This document shows positions 8,975 to 18,057 of a stretch of 64,000 bases of DNA, in pieces. Both the position numbers and the translations under genes were made by a program. The stretch lies in the NCBI GenBank assembly GCA_947492995.1, contig CANLOU010000001.1:629001-693000 (forward strand), read 5' to 3'. This DNA comes from an uncultured Litoreibacter sp. GTDB taxonomy: Bacteria; Pseudomonadota; Alphaproteobacteria; Rhodobacterales; Rhodobacteraceae. Numbering within the stretch: position 1 is the stretch's first letter; each line of letters starts with the position of its first letter. The notes beneath the pieces were generated by a model. That model worked only from the letters and a program-made list of their open reading frames with translations, searched no databases and was not told the origin of the DNA.

Positions 8975-10114
8975 ATGGCCACTTTGACGCCCGAACAAGT
9001 CTCGAAATTGAACAACGCCGCGCCGTTCTGGTTGTCACTGGCGTTGATCCCGGTTGTCATGCTCGCGTCGGTTCAGGGCGGGTGGTATATCGCGCTGATC
9101 CCGCTCTTTGGCTGGGGCATGTTCTCGGTCCTCGACACGTTTGTCGGGCTGAACACCGACAATGCCGATCTGGAAACCACCGATGATGATCTGTTTTGGT
9201 ACACGCTCATCACGATGCTCTGGTTCCCGATCCAGTTCTTCACGATCTTCGGCACCATGGCATACGCCTTAAACGCCCCGCATCTTTCTACATCCGAACT
9301 CATCTGGCTGTTCTTCGGCATCGGCGTGGTGACGGGCTCTGTCGGCATCAACTATTCCCACGAGCTGATGCACCAGAAAAACAAGCTGGAGCGCTGGTTG
9401 GCCGACCTGCTGTTGGCCTCTGTCCTCTACAGCCATTTCCGGTCCGAGCATCTGCTGAACCACCACCGCTATGTGGCGACGCCAAAAGACCCTGTTACGG
9501 CCCGATACAATGAAGGCTTCCATCGCTTCTTCCCGCGCGTGCTGCGCCAATGCGCGCGCTCCGCGTGGGAGGCCGAGGCCAAAATGCTTGCCCGCAAAGA
9601 CCTGCCGCCAACTGATTTCAGCAACCCGTTCTGGCGCTACGCAGCCTTGCAATTGGGCTTCCTGATCCTCGCGGCCCTTATCGGCGGCTGGGTCGGGATT
9701 GGCCTGTTCATCTTCCAGTCCTTCGTGGCCATCTGGCAGCTAGAGCTGGTCAACTACATCGAACATTATGGCCTGACCCGCAAACATCTGGGAGACGGCA
9801 AATACGAACATGTGCAGCCGCGCCATTCCTGGAACGCCGCGCAGAAGGCGTCCAACTGGTTTCTAATCAACCTGCAGCGCCATTCCGACCATCATTACAA
9901 GCCCGACCGCCGCTTCCCGCTGCTACAAACCTATACCGAGGCTGACGCGCCGCAGCTGCCGCATGGCTATCCCGTCATGACAATGGCCGCGATGGTGCCA
10001 CCGCTTTTTCGGCGCATCATGAACCCACGGGTGCGGAAATGGCGCGCGATGTATTATCCTGAAATCACCGACTGGTCCGCCTACAAGACGGCCAGCAACC
10101 CGATGCCACGCTGA
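8975..10114 (+). CDS. alkB: Alkane 1-monooxygenase (AlkB)
   Basis: A 379-residue integral membrane di-iron hydroxylase that oxidises the terminal carbon of medium-chain alkanes. Four to six hydrophobic segments are visible. The histidine boxes are NYSHELMHQK (box 1, around residue 130), EHLLNHHRYVATP (box 2, around 160) and LQRHSDHHYKPDR (box 3, around 300). NYIEHYGLTR, the AlkB signature, precedes box 3. It stands alone, without a rubredoxin gene next to it, so electron transfer partners must be encoded elsewhere. Box 2 has Asn where many AlkBs have Gly (EHxxGHH). This can occur in the family but may affect substrate range. Confidence 0.93.
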   Translation: MATLTPEQVSKLNNAAPFWLSLALIPVVMLASVQGGWYIALIPLFGWGMFSVLDTFVGLNTDNADLETTDDDLFWYTLITMLWFPIQFFTIFGTMAYALNAPHLSTSELIWLFFGIGVVTGSVGINYSHELMHQKNKLERWLADLLLASVLYSHFRSEHLLNHHRYVATPKDPVTARYNEGFHRFFPRVLRQCARSAWEAEAKMLARKDLPPTDFSNPFWRYAALQLGFLILAALIGGWVGIGLFIFQSFVAIWQLELVNYIEHYGLTRKHLGDGKYEHVQPRHSWNAAQKASNWFLINLQRHSDHHYKPDRRFPLLQTYTEADAPQLPHGYPVMTMAAMVPPLFRRIMNPRVRKWRAMYYPEITDWSAYKTASNPMPR

Positions 10115-10145
10115 CCATCATTGTTCCAAAAATATCCCGGGGTTT

Positions 10146-10158
10146 GGGGCAGAGCCCC
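10146..10158. terminator. GC-rich hairpin downstream of alkB
   Basis: The stem GGGGC/GCCCC with loop AGA follows alkB by about 30 bp and lies between two convergent genes. There is no clear T-run, so it could be a weak terminator or one of the dispersed GGGGTTTGGGGCAGAGCCCC-type repeats common in Rhodobacterales genomes. Confidence 0.4.
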
Positions 10159-10190
10159 ATGAAAGCGTAGCGCGCGCCGCAGGCGCTCAA

Positions 10191-11219
10191 TTACGGATCG
10201 TCGCCAACGCGCACCAGCTGTTTGCCAAAATTGCCGCCCCTCAGCAGGTCCAGAAACGCGGCAGGCGCGTTTTCCAATCCCTCAGAAACGCTTTCCTTCA
10301 CCTTGATCGCGCCATTGCCGACCAAAGGCCCAACCTCTTGCTGGAACTGATCCATCAAGTGGAAATGGTCAAAGATGATGAACCCCTGCACCCGCAAGCG
10401 GCGGGTCAGGATGTTGCGCCACACCGCGGGCAGCGGCTGCGCCTCCAATATCCCCTGCCCCGAATACCACGCGATCATGCCGCAGACCGCGATGCGCCCC
10501 CCTGTATTCATGCGCGTCAAAACCGCTTCCAACGTCTTGCCGCCAACGTTTTCGAAATACACATCGACGCCGTCCGGAGCGGCCTCTTTCATCGCGCCAG
10601 CCAAAGCTTTGGCGTCCATCGCGCGATGGTCCAGACAGACGTCGTAGCCCAGCTCCTCAACCGCAAACGCACATTTATCCGCGCCGCCTGCGACGCCAAT
10701 AACCCGCATGCCTTTGGCTTTGGCCAGCTGCCCCACCATGCCGCCCACCGCACCGGTCGCGGCGGAGACGACAATCGTCTCGCCCGCCTGCGCCCCAGCG
10801 ATTTCGTTCAGCCCGACCCAAGCCGTGATCCCCGGCATGCCCAAGGCCCCCAGCGCGGTCGAAATGGGGGCGACCGCAGGGTCCACCTTGCGCACCCCTT
10901 CGCCGTCTGAAATCGCGTGCGTGGTCCAGCCAAACTGTGCGGTGACGATGTCACCAACAGTGAATTTGGCGTTGTTAGACACTAAAACCTCGCCAACCGC
11001 CCCGCCTTCCATCACCCCACCAATGGCCACTGGCTCGGCGTAAGATTTCACGTCATCCATGCGCCCGCGCATGTAGGGATCTAGGGACAGCCAGATCACC
11101 CGAACCAGAAATTCGCCTTCGCCTGGCGCTGGCAACTCGCGCGTCTCTTGCGCAAAATTCTCAGGCACGGGCGCACCTTTGGGGCGCGACGCGAGGGTGA
11201 TTGAGGTGGCGGTTGTCAT
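10191..11219 (-). CDS. NADP-dependent medium-chain oxidoreductase (CurA/LTB4DH-like)
   Basis: This 342-residue protein belongs to the zinc-independent MDR group that includes CurA and leukotriene B4 12-hydroxydehydrogenase; these reduce C=C bonds of enones using NADPH. SLDPYMRGRMDD lies near the N-terminus. The nucleotide-binding motif is SAATGAVGGMVGQLAKAKG (around residues 150-168), and DVYFENVGGKTLEAVL is the conserved segment after the Rossmann fold. No zinc ligands are present. Start at ATG 11219 has AAGGA 7 nt upstream; an earlier ATG at 11234 is less well placed. Physiological substrate is not identifiable. Confidence 0.88.
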   Translation of the reverse strand: MTTATSITLASRPKGAPVPENFAQETRELPAPGEGEFLVRVIWLSLDPYMRGRMDDVKSYAEPVAIGGVMEGGAVGEVLVSNNAKFTVGDIVTAQFGWTTHAISDGEGVRKVDPAVAPISTALGALGMPGITAWVGLNEIAGAQAGETIVVSAATGAVGGMVGQLAKAKGMRVIGVAGGADKCAFAVEELGYDVCLDHRAMDAKALAGAMKEAAPDGVDVYFENVGGKTLEAVLTRMNTGGRIAVCGMIAWYSGQGILEAQPLPAVWRNILTRRLRVQGFIIFDHFHLMDQFQQEVGPLVGNGAIKVKESVSEGLENAPAAFLDLLRGGNFGKQLVRVGDDP

Positions 11220-11267
11220 GGCATGTTCCTTCATTCAACTGCCGCAACCATAGCCCATCGCGCAGAT

Positions 11268-11304
11268 AAAAAAATGCCCTGCCGCTCTTGGGAGCAGACA
11301 GGGC
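11268..11304 (-). terminator. Rho-independent terminator of ccrM
   Basis: On the minus strand, GCCCTG pairs with CAGGGC, enclosing an inner stem GCTC/GAGC with loop CCAA. The hairpin is followed by ATTTTTTT. It sits 66 bp after the ccrM stop and before the oxidoreductase start, so it should end ccrM transcripts. Confidence 0.85.
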
Positions 11305-11369
11305 TTAGGTATGTGCTTGCGACGATGGCCGCAGGCACGGGCGGTAACTGTTGAAGTCTTAGAGGCGGA

Positions 11370-12506
<1,137 letters not shown>

Positions 12507-12580
12507 TCATTTGTTGCACTCAGGATGAGTCAAAGACGATTCGCAGTCAAAAACTATAAGTTTCAATTGCTTACAAAAAA

Positions 12581-13189
12581 TCATCGACACAAGATATTGT
12601 GGACCGGTTTGTAGGAACGACGATGATGTGGTGTTACGCCGTGTTGCTCTAATGCACTGATGTGCTCTTTGGTCGGGTAGCCCATATTTTTGCCCCAATT
12701 GAACTCGGGGTATTGTTGCGCCAATGCACACATGATCCGGTCGCGGGTAACTTTTGCCAGAATGGACGCCGCCGCAATGGATTGCGACCGCCCATCGCCT
12801 TTGACCAAAGGCGTGGAGGGCTGGGCCAAATCCGCTGGCACCCGGTTCCCATCGACGAGCACGTGACCAACATCGGAAATCCCGGCCACCGCACGACACA
12901 TTGCCAGGTGGGAGGCGTGGTAAATGTTCAACGCGTCGATCTCTTCAACGCTGGCCTGTGCAATGCAATAGCGCGCCCGCGCACAGATCTCGTCAAACAA
13001 CGCGTCGCGCTTCTTGGCGCTTAGCTTTTTGGAATCGTTGAGCCCCTCGGGGATGTCCGCAGGGTTCAACACAACCGCCGCCGCGACCACCGGCCCCGAC
13101 AAGGGACCGCGCCCGGCTTCGTCCACCCCGGCCACGCCGGAGACACCATCGGCGATCAACGCCGCTTCGAATGAAAAATCTGGTCCCAT
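12581..13189 (-). CDS. rnhB: Ribonuclease HII
   Basis: RNase HII cuts RNA in RNA/DNA hybrids and removes single ribonucleotides from DNA. The 202-residue protein has the catalytic motif [19 protein letters not shown] (around residues 18-36), [11 protein letters not shown], and a further acidic residue in [24 protein letters not shown] is also conserved. I chose ATG 13189 ([11 protein letters not shown]), matching the usual N-terminus. A longer frame from 13309 would add 40 residues and overlap the exported protein gene upstream; its extra sequence does not look like RNase HII. Confidence 0.93.
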   Translation of the reverse strand: MGPDFSFEAALIADGVSGVAGVDEAGRGPLSGPVVAAAVVLNPADIPEGLNDSKKLSAKKRDALFDEICARARYCIAQASVEEIDALNIYHASHLAMCRAVAGISDVGHVLVDGNRVPADLAQPSTPLVKGDGRSQSIAAASILAKVTRDRIMCALAQQYPEFNWGKNMGYPTKEHISALEQHGVTPHHRRSYKPVHNILCR

Positions 13190-13278
13190 GGGCCGTTCAA
13201 ACACTGGCCAGCCCGGAAACGCAAAGAGAAAGGGGGCGACCTTGGCGGCCACCCCCAACTGCTCGCTTTCGTTATAGC

Positions 13279-13698
13279 TCACACGCGCCACCCTTTTTGG
13301 CTCAGGCATTTCTTGGTATAGAAGTAACGTGGACCGCTGTTTTGCTTCGCCTGACGCAGGCAGCTTTGCGGCAAGCGGGCGCGTGTATGTTTCTGCGCAC
13401 AGCTTGCGCTATAGACTTGGCGGTTGCCGCGATGCGTCCATTGATTTGTCAGGCAGTGACGCGGAGCCACCTTCGAATGACGCGGCGGTTTAGGGGCGCG
13501 GTAAATCGGCTGCGGATGCTGGCGGCCGACAGTCGCTTCGCTGTGGTTGCTGCGCTTGGCCGCGTTGGCCAACGCGCCCAGAACAACAAGCCCCGCGATG
13601 ACCTTAAAGACATCCTCGTCTGCGCGTGCCGGAGCGGCAGTGAAGGAGGTCGCAGCAAGCGCGATACTTAGGACGGAGGCGATCATTGTACGTTTCAT
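13279..13698 (-). CDS. Small exported protein of unknown function
   Basis: The 139-residue product starts with a clear signal peptide: basic MKRT, a hydrophobic core, and a cleavage-like APARA/DE junction near residue 26. A second hydrophobic stretch ([14 protein letters not shown]) follows. The mature part is basic, with four cysteines (CLTNQ, ASCAQKH, SCLRQ, KKCLSQ) that could form two disulfides in the periplasm. Start 13698 is preceded by AAAGGA. It lies upstream of rnhB on the same strand; any functional link is unknown. I do not recognise a named family. Confidence 0.7.
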   Translation of the reverse strand: MKRTMIASVLSIALAATSFTAAPARADEDVFKVIAGLVVLGALANAAKRSNHSEATVGRQHPQPIYRAPKPPRHSKVAPRHCLTNQWTHRGNRQVYSASCAQKHTRARLPQSCLRQAKQNSGPRYFYTKKCLSQKGWRV

Positions 13699-13860
13699 TG
13701 GGGTGTTCCTTTCAGGTTGGCAGTGATCTGGTGCGGCCTGTCTTGACCGGACACCACAAATCTGGCCCACCCCCCGGAGCTAACCAATTTCATCACACTG
13801 AAAGGCGTTTACGGATGATTGTTATTGAATAACGCCCCGCCCTGCCCCCATCTCGGGCAC

Positions 13861-14154
13861 ATGAAAAAACGCATCCTATATATAGCCGCGCTTTTGCTTG
13901 CGGCGTCGGTGAGCGCGGGCCAAGCCGCCTGCTATGCCGACTACAAAGCCAAGAAAGACAACCCGTTGCAGCTGCATTACGGGGTGATCCAAGTGCCAAA
14001 CGGAGTGTGCAATGGCCGTCGCGACGCGGCGTCCATCATTGCGCCGCGCCTTGCCAATCAGGGTTGGACCCTGCTCAATGTATTGAGCGTATTTGATGAC
14101 CAAGGCCTTGCAGGAAGGAAAGCCAGTGCAGGACGCTACTTCCTCCGTTTCTAG
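13861..14154 (+). CDS. Small exported protein of unknown function
   Basis: A 97-residue protein with a signal peptide (MKKRILYIAALLLAASVSAGQA) and a mature domain beginning ACYADYKAKKDNP. It contains HYGVIQVPNGVC and GWTLLNVLSVFD and ends KASAGRYFLRF. The two cysteines may pair. It resembles a small conserved roseobacter protein, but I cannot name a function. The next gene starts inside its 3' end (29-bp overlap), which suggests translational coupling with a membrane regulator candidate. Confidence 0.7.
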   Translation: MKKRILYIAALLLAASVSAGQAACYADYKAKKDNPLQLHYGVIQVPNGVCNGRRDAASIIAPRLANQGWTLLNVLSVFDDQGLAGRKASAGRYFLRF

Positions 14155-14824
14155 ACTGACGCCCGCTCGTGTGATCGTTGTCGGGGTGCTGGCGATTGTC
14201 GGCATCCTTTTGATCGCCGCGCTGGTACTGTTCCTGAACCTGCCTGACGCCAACGCATTCAACATGCGGGTCGAAAGGCTGTTTGTTGAGAACGACACTC
14301 TGACCGGCGAGGCCGAGATCAAGCTGTTGGAAATTCTTGCTGGCTCGGGCACCGCGTTTTCGGAAACACTTGCGTCTTACCGTTTCATCATTTTCGTGTT
14401 GATGGTCTTCGCCACCGCGCTTTTGATTGCAACGCTTGTGTCGCTGGTTTCACTGGTTGGCCTTGCCCGCCGTATGGCCGAGGTCGAGAAATCCGGTATT
14501 CAGGTCAACACACTTACCGTGCATCGCGGCGAACGCATCGTTCAGATCAACGACATGGAGTTCAAACTGACCGAGGCCGCGCTAGAGACACTTTCGGTGC
14601 TTGCGGAGGCCCGGATAGATGACGACATCCTGTCAGGGATCGAGATCGAAAGCGTTATCTCCGGCAAACCGCAGATCGACTGCGATGAGGCGTCTGGCGC
14701 GGTTCGCATCAAGCGGCTGCGTGACCACCTGGGCAATCAAATGATGAGCGAACTTCTTATCAAGAATATCGCGCGCAAAGGCTATGTGTTGGCGGTCGAA
14801 CCGGACGCAATTCGGATGCTGTAA
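14126..14824 (+). CDS. Membrane protein with C-terminal OmpR-like winged helix
   Basis: A 232-residue protein with two predicted transmembrane helices (VIVVGVLAIVGILLIAALVLFL around residues 16-37; FIIFVLMVFATALLIATLVSLVSLVGLA around 87-114). A cytoplasmic C-terminal domain follows. It contains MEFKLTEAALETLSVLAEA, RIKRLRDHLGNQ and LLIKNIARKGYVL, which align by eye with the winged-helix DNA-binding domain of OmpR-type regulators (…LTxxExxLLxxLa…, VHRLRRKLG, ETVRGxGYxL). A membrane-bound regulator with the order TM-TM-wHTH is the inverse of ToxR. GTG 14126 is the best start (GGAAGGAAA upstream); an ATG at 14093 is possible. DNA binding is inferred, not shown. Confidence 0.65.
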   Translation: MQDATSSVSRLTPARVIVVGVLAIVGILLIAALVLFLNLPDANAFNMRVERLFVENDTLTGEAEIKLLEILAGSGTAFSETLASYRFIIFVLMVFATALLIATLVSLVSLVGLARRMAEVEKSGIQVNTLTVHRGERIVQINDMEFKLTEAALETLSVLAEARIDDDILSGIEIESVISGKPQIDCDEASGAVRIKRLRDHLGNQMMSELLIKNIARKGYVLAVEPDAIRML

Positions 14825-15147
14825 ACGCATTTGGGTGTCCGGCGCGTGGGCGATCGTGCAAAGCGCAAAAGCCTGAACTGATGCGACATTGAAGAACCGG
14901 CGGCGCACCTTGTTGGTGTACCGCTGCTAACGCCAGCAAGTCTGCTACAAGAATGCGCGGGGCGAGGCACCGGGCGCCCCTACGCATTTTTCGTAGGGAA
15001 ATCCCGGTTGATATGCTGTGAGTCTGTTCGGATCGGGCGATGAACGCCCTAAGATCTTTTTATGCTCGCGTTGGGATGAACGCAGCCCACACACTCATAT
15101 CGGGGTAGCATCAGAATTTTGAGTGTTCCTTTTCCACCTCTTTGAGA
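14825..15147. other. Intergenic region left of the island
   Basis: About 320 bp without a convincing gene. It holds a short inverted repeat (CCCTACG 14978-14984 with CGTAGGG 14992-14998, T-rich loop) that may act as a weak terminator for the upstream membrane protein. The region ends at the island's left attachment site. It is the chromosomal flank that was originally next to the 3' end of the tRNA-Arg gene. Confidence 0.5.
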
Positions 15148-15194
15148 TGGCGACCCCGGCAGGATTCGAACCTGCAACCTGCCCCTTAGGAGGG
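15148..15194 (-). repeat. attL: 47-bp duplicate of the tRNA-Arg 3' half
   Basis: These 47 bases are identical to 33940-33986 inside the intact tRNA-Arg(CCT) gene. Read on the minus strand the repeat spans part of the anticodon stem, the anticodon loop, the T-arm, the acceptor 3' strand and the encoded CCA. This is the classic attachment core of a tyrosine integrase. The 5' half of a tRNA is absent here, so this copy is not a functional tRNA gene. It marks the left end of an element of about 18.8 kb. Confidence 0.95.
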
Positions 15195-15208
15195 AACCGT
15201 TCATAGCC

Positions 15209-16303
15209 CTATTCCTTCTTTGATTTCTGTTGTTTGGATGTTTGTACAGGGTCTTCCTGTACATGGTTTGTACGAAAACGGGCCCTGACATCGGCTTCAT
15301 CCGTTTCTGCGTGGGCATAGATGCGCATGGGCAAATTGGGGTCTGACCAGTGGCCAGCCTTGGCGGCGGTAACAGGATCGACACCTTGACGGACGACCAA
15401 TTCAGTGAAGAAGCCATGCCGCCCTGCGGGGTGTGCAGAGAGGTATGGGATGCCCGCACTCTTGCAGATCGTCTTCCAGCGCGTGTTGTAGCCTGTTGGA
15501 CTGCCGTAGCCGAACACGCGCGGCTTCATCAACTTGCCTGTTTTGCGGTTCTTGGGCCTTTTCGGTGGTAGCGCGATCATTTCGTCCATCATCTGAGGAG
15601 AAACTTTGATCCAGACGTCATCATGTGCTTTCTGCGCTTTGATCCGAACGAGGTTCTCCGTGGGCTTTAGGTCTTGAGGTTCAACGGATGTGGCTTGATC
15701 GATGCGGGCAGCGGTTTCAAACATGAAACGCACAAGAGCGGCATTGTATGGATCGGCAAATCTGCAAAATTCATCGATCCATTCTTGGTCGGCTGGCGTG
15801 CGCTCCACCCTGCTCGGCGTACCGCGTAGTTTGTCTTGAGCTATGCGCTCAATCTTTGCGTATGCTTTCACACGGATCAGCGGCGTGCCCGTCAGCTCAT
15901 GGGAATTGTTAATTACTGCACGAGCAGGAGTAACAATTTCTCTCCACCAAGTGTCGGTACAAGCCAATGGTTTTAGCTTCGGCCCGAGGTCCTTGAGTAA
16001 AGCTCCTGTTATGGCTCCGAGTGGCATATCACCGATCTCCTCGACGATAGGTATCAGCTGCTTCGCAGTCTTAGGGGAAGCATTGTAAAGCATGATCGCA
16101 TCCGAGAACGTCTTGCTCGGCTCGTCGCCAACGACATGACGGCGTATCTGAAGCTCTGTCTCGCGGTTTATCCAGTCCCGTGCGCCTGCTTCTGTAGATG
16201 CCTTAGTGCTTCGCCTGTATGGGCCGGCGATTGGCCTGCCGTTGTATTCGACCCAGCACTTAGCCCAGTAGAAGCGACCCCTCTTGTAGATTTGGAACGG
16301 CAT
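15209..16303 (-). CDS. int: Tyrosine recombinase/integrase of the island
   Basis: A 364-residue phage/ICE-type integrase whose gene ends 14 bp from attL. The N-terminal arm-binding part begins MPFQIYKRGRFYWAKCWVEY. The catalytic residues are visible: Arg in FETAARIDQATSV, Lys in VRIKAQKAHDDVW, the HxxR box in LSAHPAGRHGFFTEL, His in AGHWSDP, and the nucleophile Tyr in MRIYAHAET near the C-terminus. All needed residues are present, so it should be active. Its position next to a tRNA repeat shows that it catalysed insertion into tRNA-Arg. Confidence 0.93.
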   Translation of the reverse strand: MPFQIYKRGRFYWAKCWVEYNGRPIAGPYRRSTKASTEAGARDWINRETELQIRRHVVGDEPSKTFSDAIMLYNASPKTAKQLIPIVEEIGDMPLGAITGALLKDLGPKLKPLACTDTWWREIVTPARAVINNSHELTGTPLIRVKAYAKIERIAQDKLRGTPSRVERTPADQEWIDEFCRFADPYNAALVRFMFETAARIDQATSVEPQDLKPTENLVRIKAQKAHDDVWIKVSPQMMDEMIALPPKRPKNRKTGKLMKPRVFGYGSPTGYNTRWKTICKSAGIPYLSAHPAGRHGFFTELVVRQGVDPVTAAKAGHWSDPNLPMRIYAHAETDEADVRARFRTNHVQEDPVQTSKQQKSKKE

Positions 16304-16314
16304 GCCTGGCCTCC

Positions 16315-16515
16315 TTAAAAAATCTTGTCGATCTGCGCCGGCGTAATCAGCATGGTCCGCCCAAGGCGGTAGAATGCGCCGGAGTCATTCGCCCTCTCAC
16401 GCAGGGTGCGCTCGGAAATATCGATCCCCATGCCGGACATGACTTGGACCCATTGGGCGGGCGTCTTGCCTTGCTCAAGGATTCTCGAACAGTCGGATTT
16501 CTCGTTGTCAGCCAT
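16315..16515 (-). CDS. Excisionase-like small DNA-binding protein
   Basis: A 66-residue protein immediately upstream of the integrase (11 bp). It has a helix-turn-helix-like segment (TPAQWVQVMSGMGIDISERTL) and ends GAFYRLGRTMLITPAQIDKIF, resembling the end of AlpA/excisionase-type winged helix proteins in which the target residue is read from a cassette. It would direct the integrase toward excision. I chose ATG 16515 (MADNEKSDC) rather than the longer Arg-rich frame. The gene starts one nucleotide after the stop of the ribbon-helix-helix gene upstream, so the three genes probably form one operon. Confidence 0.65.
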   Translation of the reverse strand: MADNEKSDCSRILEQGKTPAQWVQVMSGMGIDISERTLRERANDSGAFYRLGRTMLITPAQIDKIF

Positions 16516-16516
16516 A

Positions 16517-16681
16517 CTATGCGCCCCTCTGCGGGTTCTGGGCCTGCTCGCCCTTGGACATCTCAGCACGAAGGCAACTGACAATCTGTGCACTCTGCGA
16601 TCGAAGGTTCTTTTTGGCCTCAGCTTCAAGCCATGCCTTCACATCCGCGGGAATGATGAGTTTGAACTGTTTGGCTTTCAT
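16517..16681 (-). CDS. Arc-type ribbon-helix-helix regulator
   Basis: A 54-residue protein with the Arc-like pattern MKAKQFKLIIPADVKAWLE, then a helical region with SQSAQIVSCLRAEM. Arc-family proteins bind operators as dimers through an N-terminal beta-strand. Its start at 16681 follows GGGAGGG. It is divergent from a second Arc-like gene, with only 78 bp between them, and heads the short operon leading to the excisionase-like protein and integrase. It probably controls island excision. Confidence 0.8.
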   Translation of the reverse strand: MKAKQFKLIIPADVKAWLEAEAKKNLRSQSAQIVSCLRAEMSKGEQAQNPQRGA

Positions 16682-16709
16682 AACGTCCCTCCCGTTTACA
16701 CAACCATCA

Positions 16710-16748
16710 GGACATAAATGTCCGTTTATCCAAGGACAAATTATGTCC
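16710..16748. promoter_or_regulatory. Paired inverted repeats between divergent RHH genes (probable operators)
   Basis: The 78-bp space between the two divergent Arc-type genes contains GGACATAAATGTCC (16710-16723) and GGACAAATTATGTCC (16734-16748). Both are palindromes built from GGACA/TGTCC half-sites, with centres about 25 bp apart. This is the arrangement expected for cooperative binding by ribbon-helix-helix dimers, which would repress both promoters. Binding is inferred. Confidence 0.65.
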
Positions 16749-16759
16749 ATTGTAGCCCT

Positions 16760-17071
16760 ATGAGTGAAAAAACGCCGATTCAGTTCAAGCTGATGATTCC
16801 CGCCGACCTAAAAATCCGGGTCGAAGAGATGGCCTCGTTGAACAGGCGCAGCTTGTCACAAGAGATCGTAGCAGCGCTTGAGGAGCAATACCCAGCTCCC
16901 GATACGTCCGAAGCTACTGGGATCGAAGCAAGAGTTCTTCTTTGGTTGGCGAGGAGAATCCGGAAAGGTTCCCCTAAGCCTGGTTCACTGCGCGACCGGC
17001 AGGCAGCTGCCTACGAAGTTTTGGCCGGTAGATCGATTGTCCAGAACTCCAGTGATTTTGATGAGATGTAG
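16760..17071 (+). CDS. Arc-type ribbon-helix-helix regulator with C-terminal extension
   Basis: A 103-residue protein beginning MSEKTPIQFKLMIPADLKIRVEEMA, then NRRSLSQEIVAALEEQY, a full Arc-like ribbon-helix-helix domain. The next 50 residues (ARVLLWLARRIRKGSPKPG ...) form an extension not found in short Arc proteins. Start ATG 16760 gives the canonical N-terminus. It is divergent from the other Arc-like gene over shared inverted repeats, so the pair probably forms a switch for island gene expression. Confidence 0.8.
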   Translation: MSEKTPIQFKLMIPADLKIRVEEMASLNRRSLSQEIVAALEEQYPAPDTSEATGIEARVLLWLARRIRKGSPKPGSLRDRQAAAYEVLAGRSIVQNSSDFDEM

Positions 17072-17225
17072 TTGCATCCGTTGATACAGAAGCGCTAAAA
17101 AAACGAAAGTCTTAGGCCCATTCCAGACATTCATGACATGTTGCGAGGGAGAACATTATCGGCCCCAAAACAGTCATTAACCCTATTTCTTTACTCATCA
17201 GCTCCAAGGCGACCAACATTGCAAT

Positions 17226-17515
17226 TTACCGTTTTCTAGCAGTCAGATCTACCATGGGACGGTTCTCAGGTAGATCGGTGCACGGCCAAATGACTGTCTC
17301 AAACGTTTCATCAGGGGTCAAAGTCAGACCAGCTGCCTTTCACCAGAACAAGTCATCGTTGCGTCGGCGGAAGATCATCTCAAGCGTGAAGGCGCCGCTT
17401 TCCGGCATCAGCTCGATCCTAAGTTTATCAGTTCCGTCGTACTCGGGGACAGAAGGGGAGAGCTTAGAAACTTCCCGTCGTTCGAGATCAGCGGAGCGGG
17501 AGCGTCTTCGTAGAC
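17226..17515 (-). pseudogene. Possible gene remnant with in-frame TGA
   Basis: Between the RHH gene and vsr there is no intact gene. On the minus strand one frame reads a coding-like segment (LSPSVPEYDGTDKLRIELMP, then GAFTLEMIFRRRNDDLFW), hits TGA, then continues in the same frame (AAGLTLTPDETFETVIWP) to a TAA at 17228-17226. No start or ribosome site is seen. I read it as a decayed gene fragment of unknown identity rather than an expressed gene. The rest of 17072-17536 shows nothing I can name. Confidence 0.35.
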
Positions 17516-17536
17516 GCTTGTTATGCCCGTTTCACC

Positions 17537-17992
17537 TTAGACACATTTGATATCAACATCGAGACAGTCAGTATCGGCATCTAGCCATTCCTCAATGTGG
17601 CGCGCCGCTGCTTCGGGAGAGCCAGCTCTTCTTAGAGCGCATTCCCAGACCGTTGCCACTCGCCAGCCCAATTCGAGAAGTTGAACGACATTCTTCTGGT
17701 CTCGACTCGTATTCGACGCGAACTTGTCCTTCCAGAATTCCGGACGAGTATTCGGAGTAGTTGCAAAACGACAGCCCTCATGTCGATGCCAGAAGCAGCC
17801 ATGGACGAAGATCGCCACTTTTCTCCCGGGCATGACGATGTCGGGCTTGCCCGGCAGATCTTTCCGATGAAGGCGATAGCGCAGGCCGATTGCGTGCATC
17901 GTTTTTCGCAAAGCAATCTCGGGCCTCGTGTTCTTCCCCCCTACTCCCGACATCATCCGGAACCGGGTTGCCTTGTCCACTATGTCAGTCAT
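17537..17992 (-). CDS. vsr: Very short patch repair endonuclease Vsr
   Basis: Vsr nicks DNA 5' to T:G mismatches that arise when 5-methylcytosine deaminates, and normally accompanies a C5-cytosine methyltransferase. The 151-residue protein shows NTRPEIALRKTMHAIGLRYR, then LPGKPDIVMPGRKVAIFVHG with the catalytic Asp, and GCFWHRHEGC, which carries the zinc/histidine residues. WRVATVWECALR near the C-terminus is also typical. Start ATG 17992 (MTDIVDKATRFRMMSGV) gives the family N-terminus. The dcm-like gene is divergent, 65 bp away, as expected for a functional pair. Confidence 0.93.
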   Translation of the reverse strand: MTDIVDKATRFRMMSGVGGKNTRPEIALRKTMHAIGLRYRLHRKDLPGKPDIVMPGRKVAIFVHGCFWHRHEGCRFATTPNTRPEFWKDKFASNTSRDQKNVVQLLELGWRVATVWECALRRAGSPEAAARHIEEWLDADTDCLDVDIKCV

Positions 17993-18057
17993 TTTCTCCC
18001 TAGTTTGCCGGGAAGGACCTGGTACTATCGAGTTCGAATTAATCGGGAGCCGTATAC

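Noticed and set aside
13190-13309. N-terminal extension of RNase HII
   Set aside because: It would overlap the exported protein gene and has no RNase HII homology.
15148-15194. Possible second tRNA-Arg gene
   Set aside because: Only the 3' half is present; no D-arm or 5' acceptor strand. It is the attL duplicate.
17320-17345. The in-frame TGA as a selenocysteine codon
   Set aside because: No SECIS-like hairpin is evident right after it, no start site, and no selenoprotein family match; decay is simpler.
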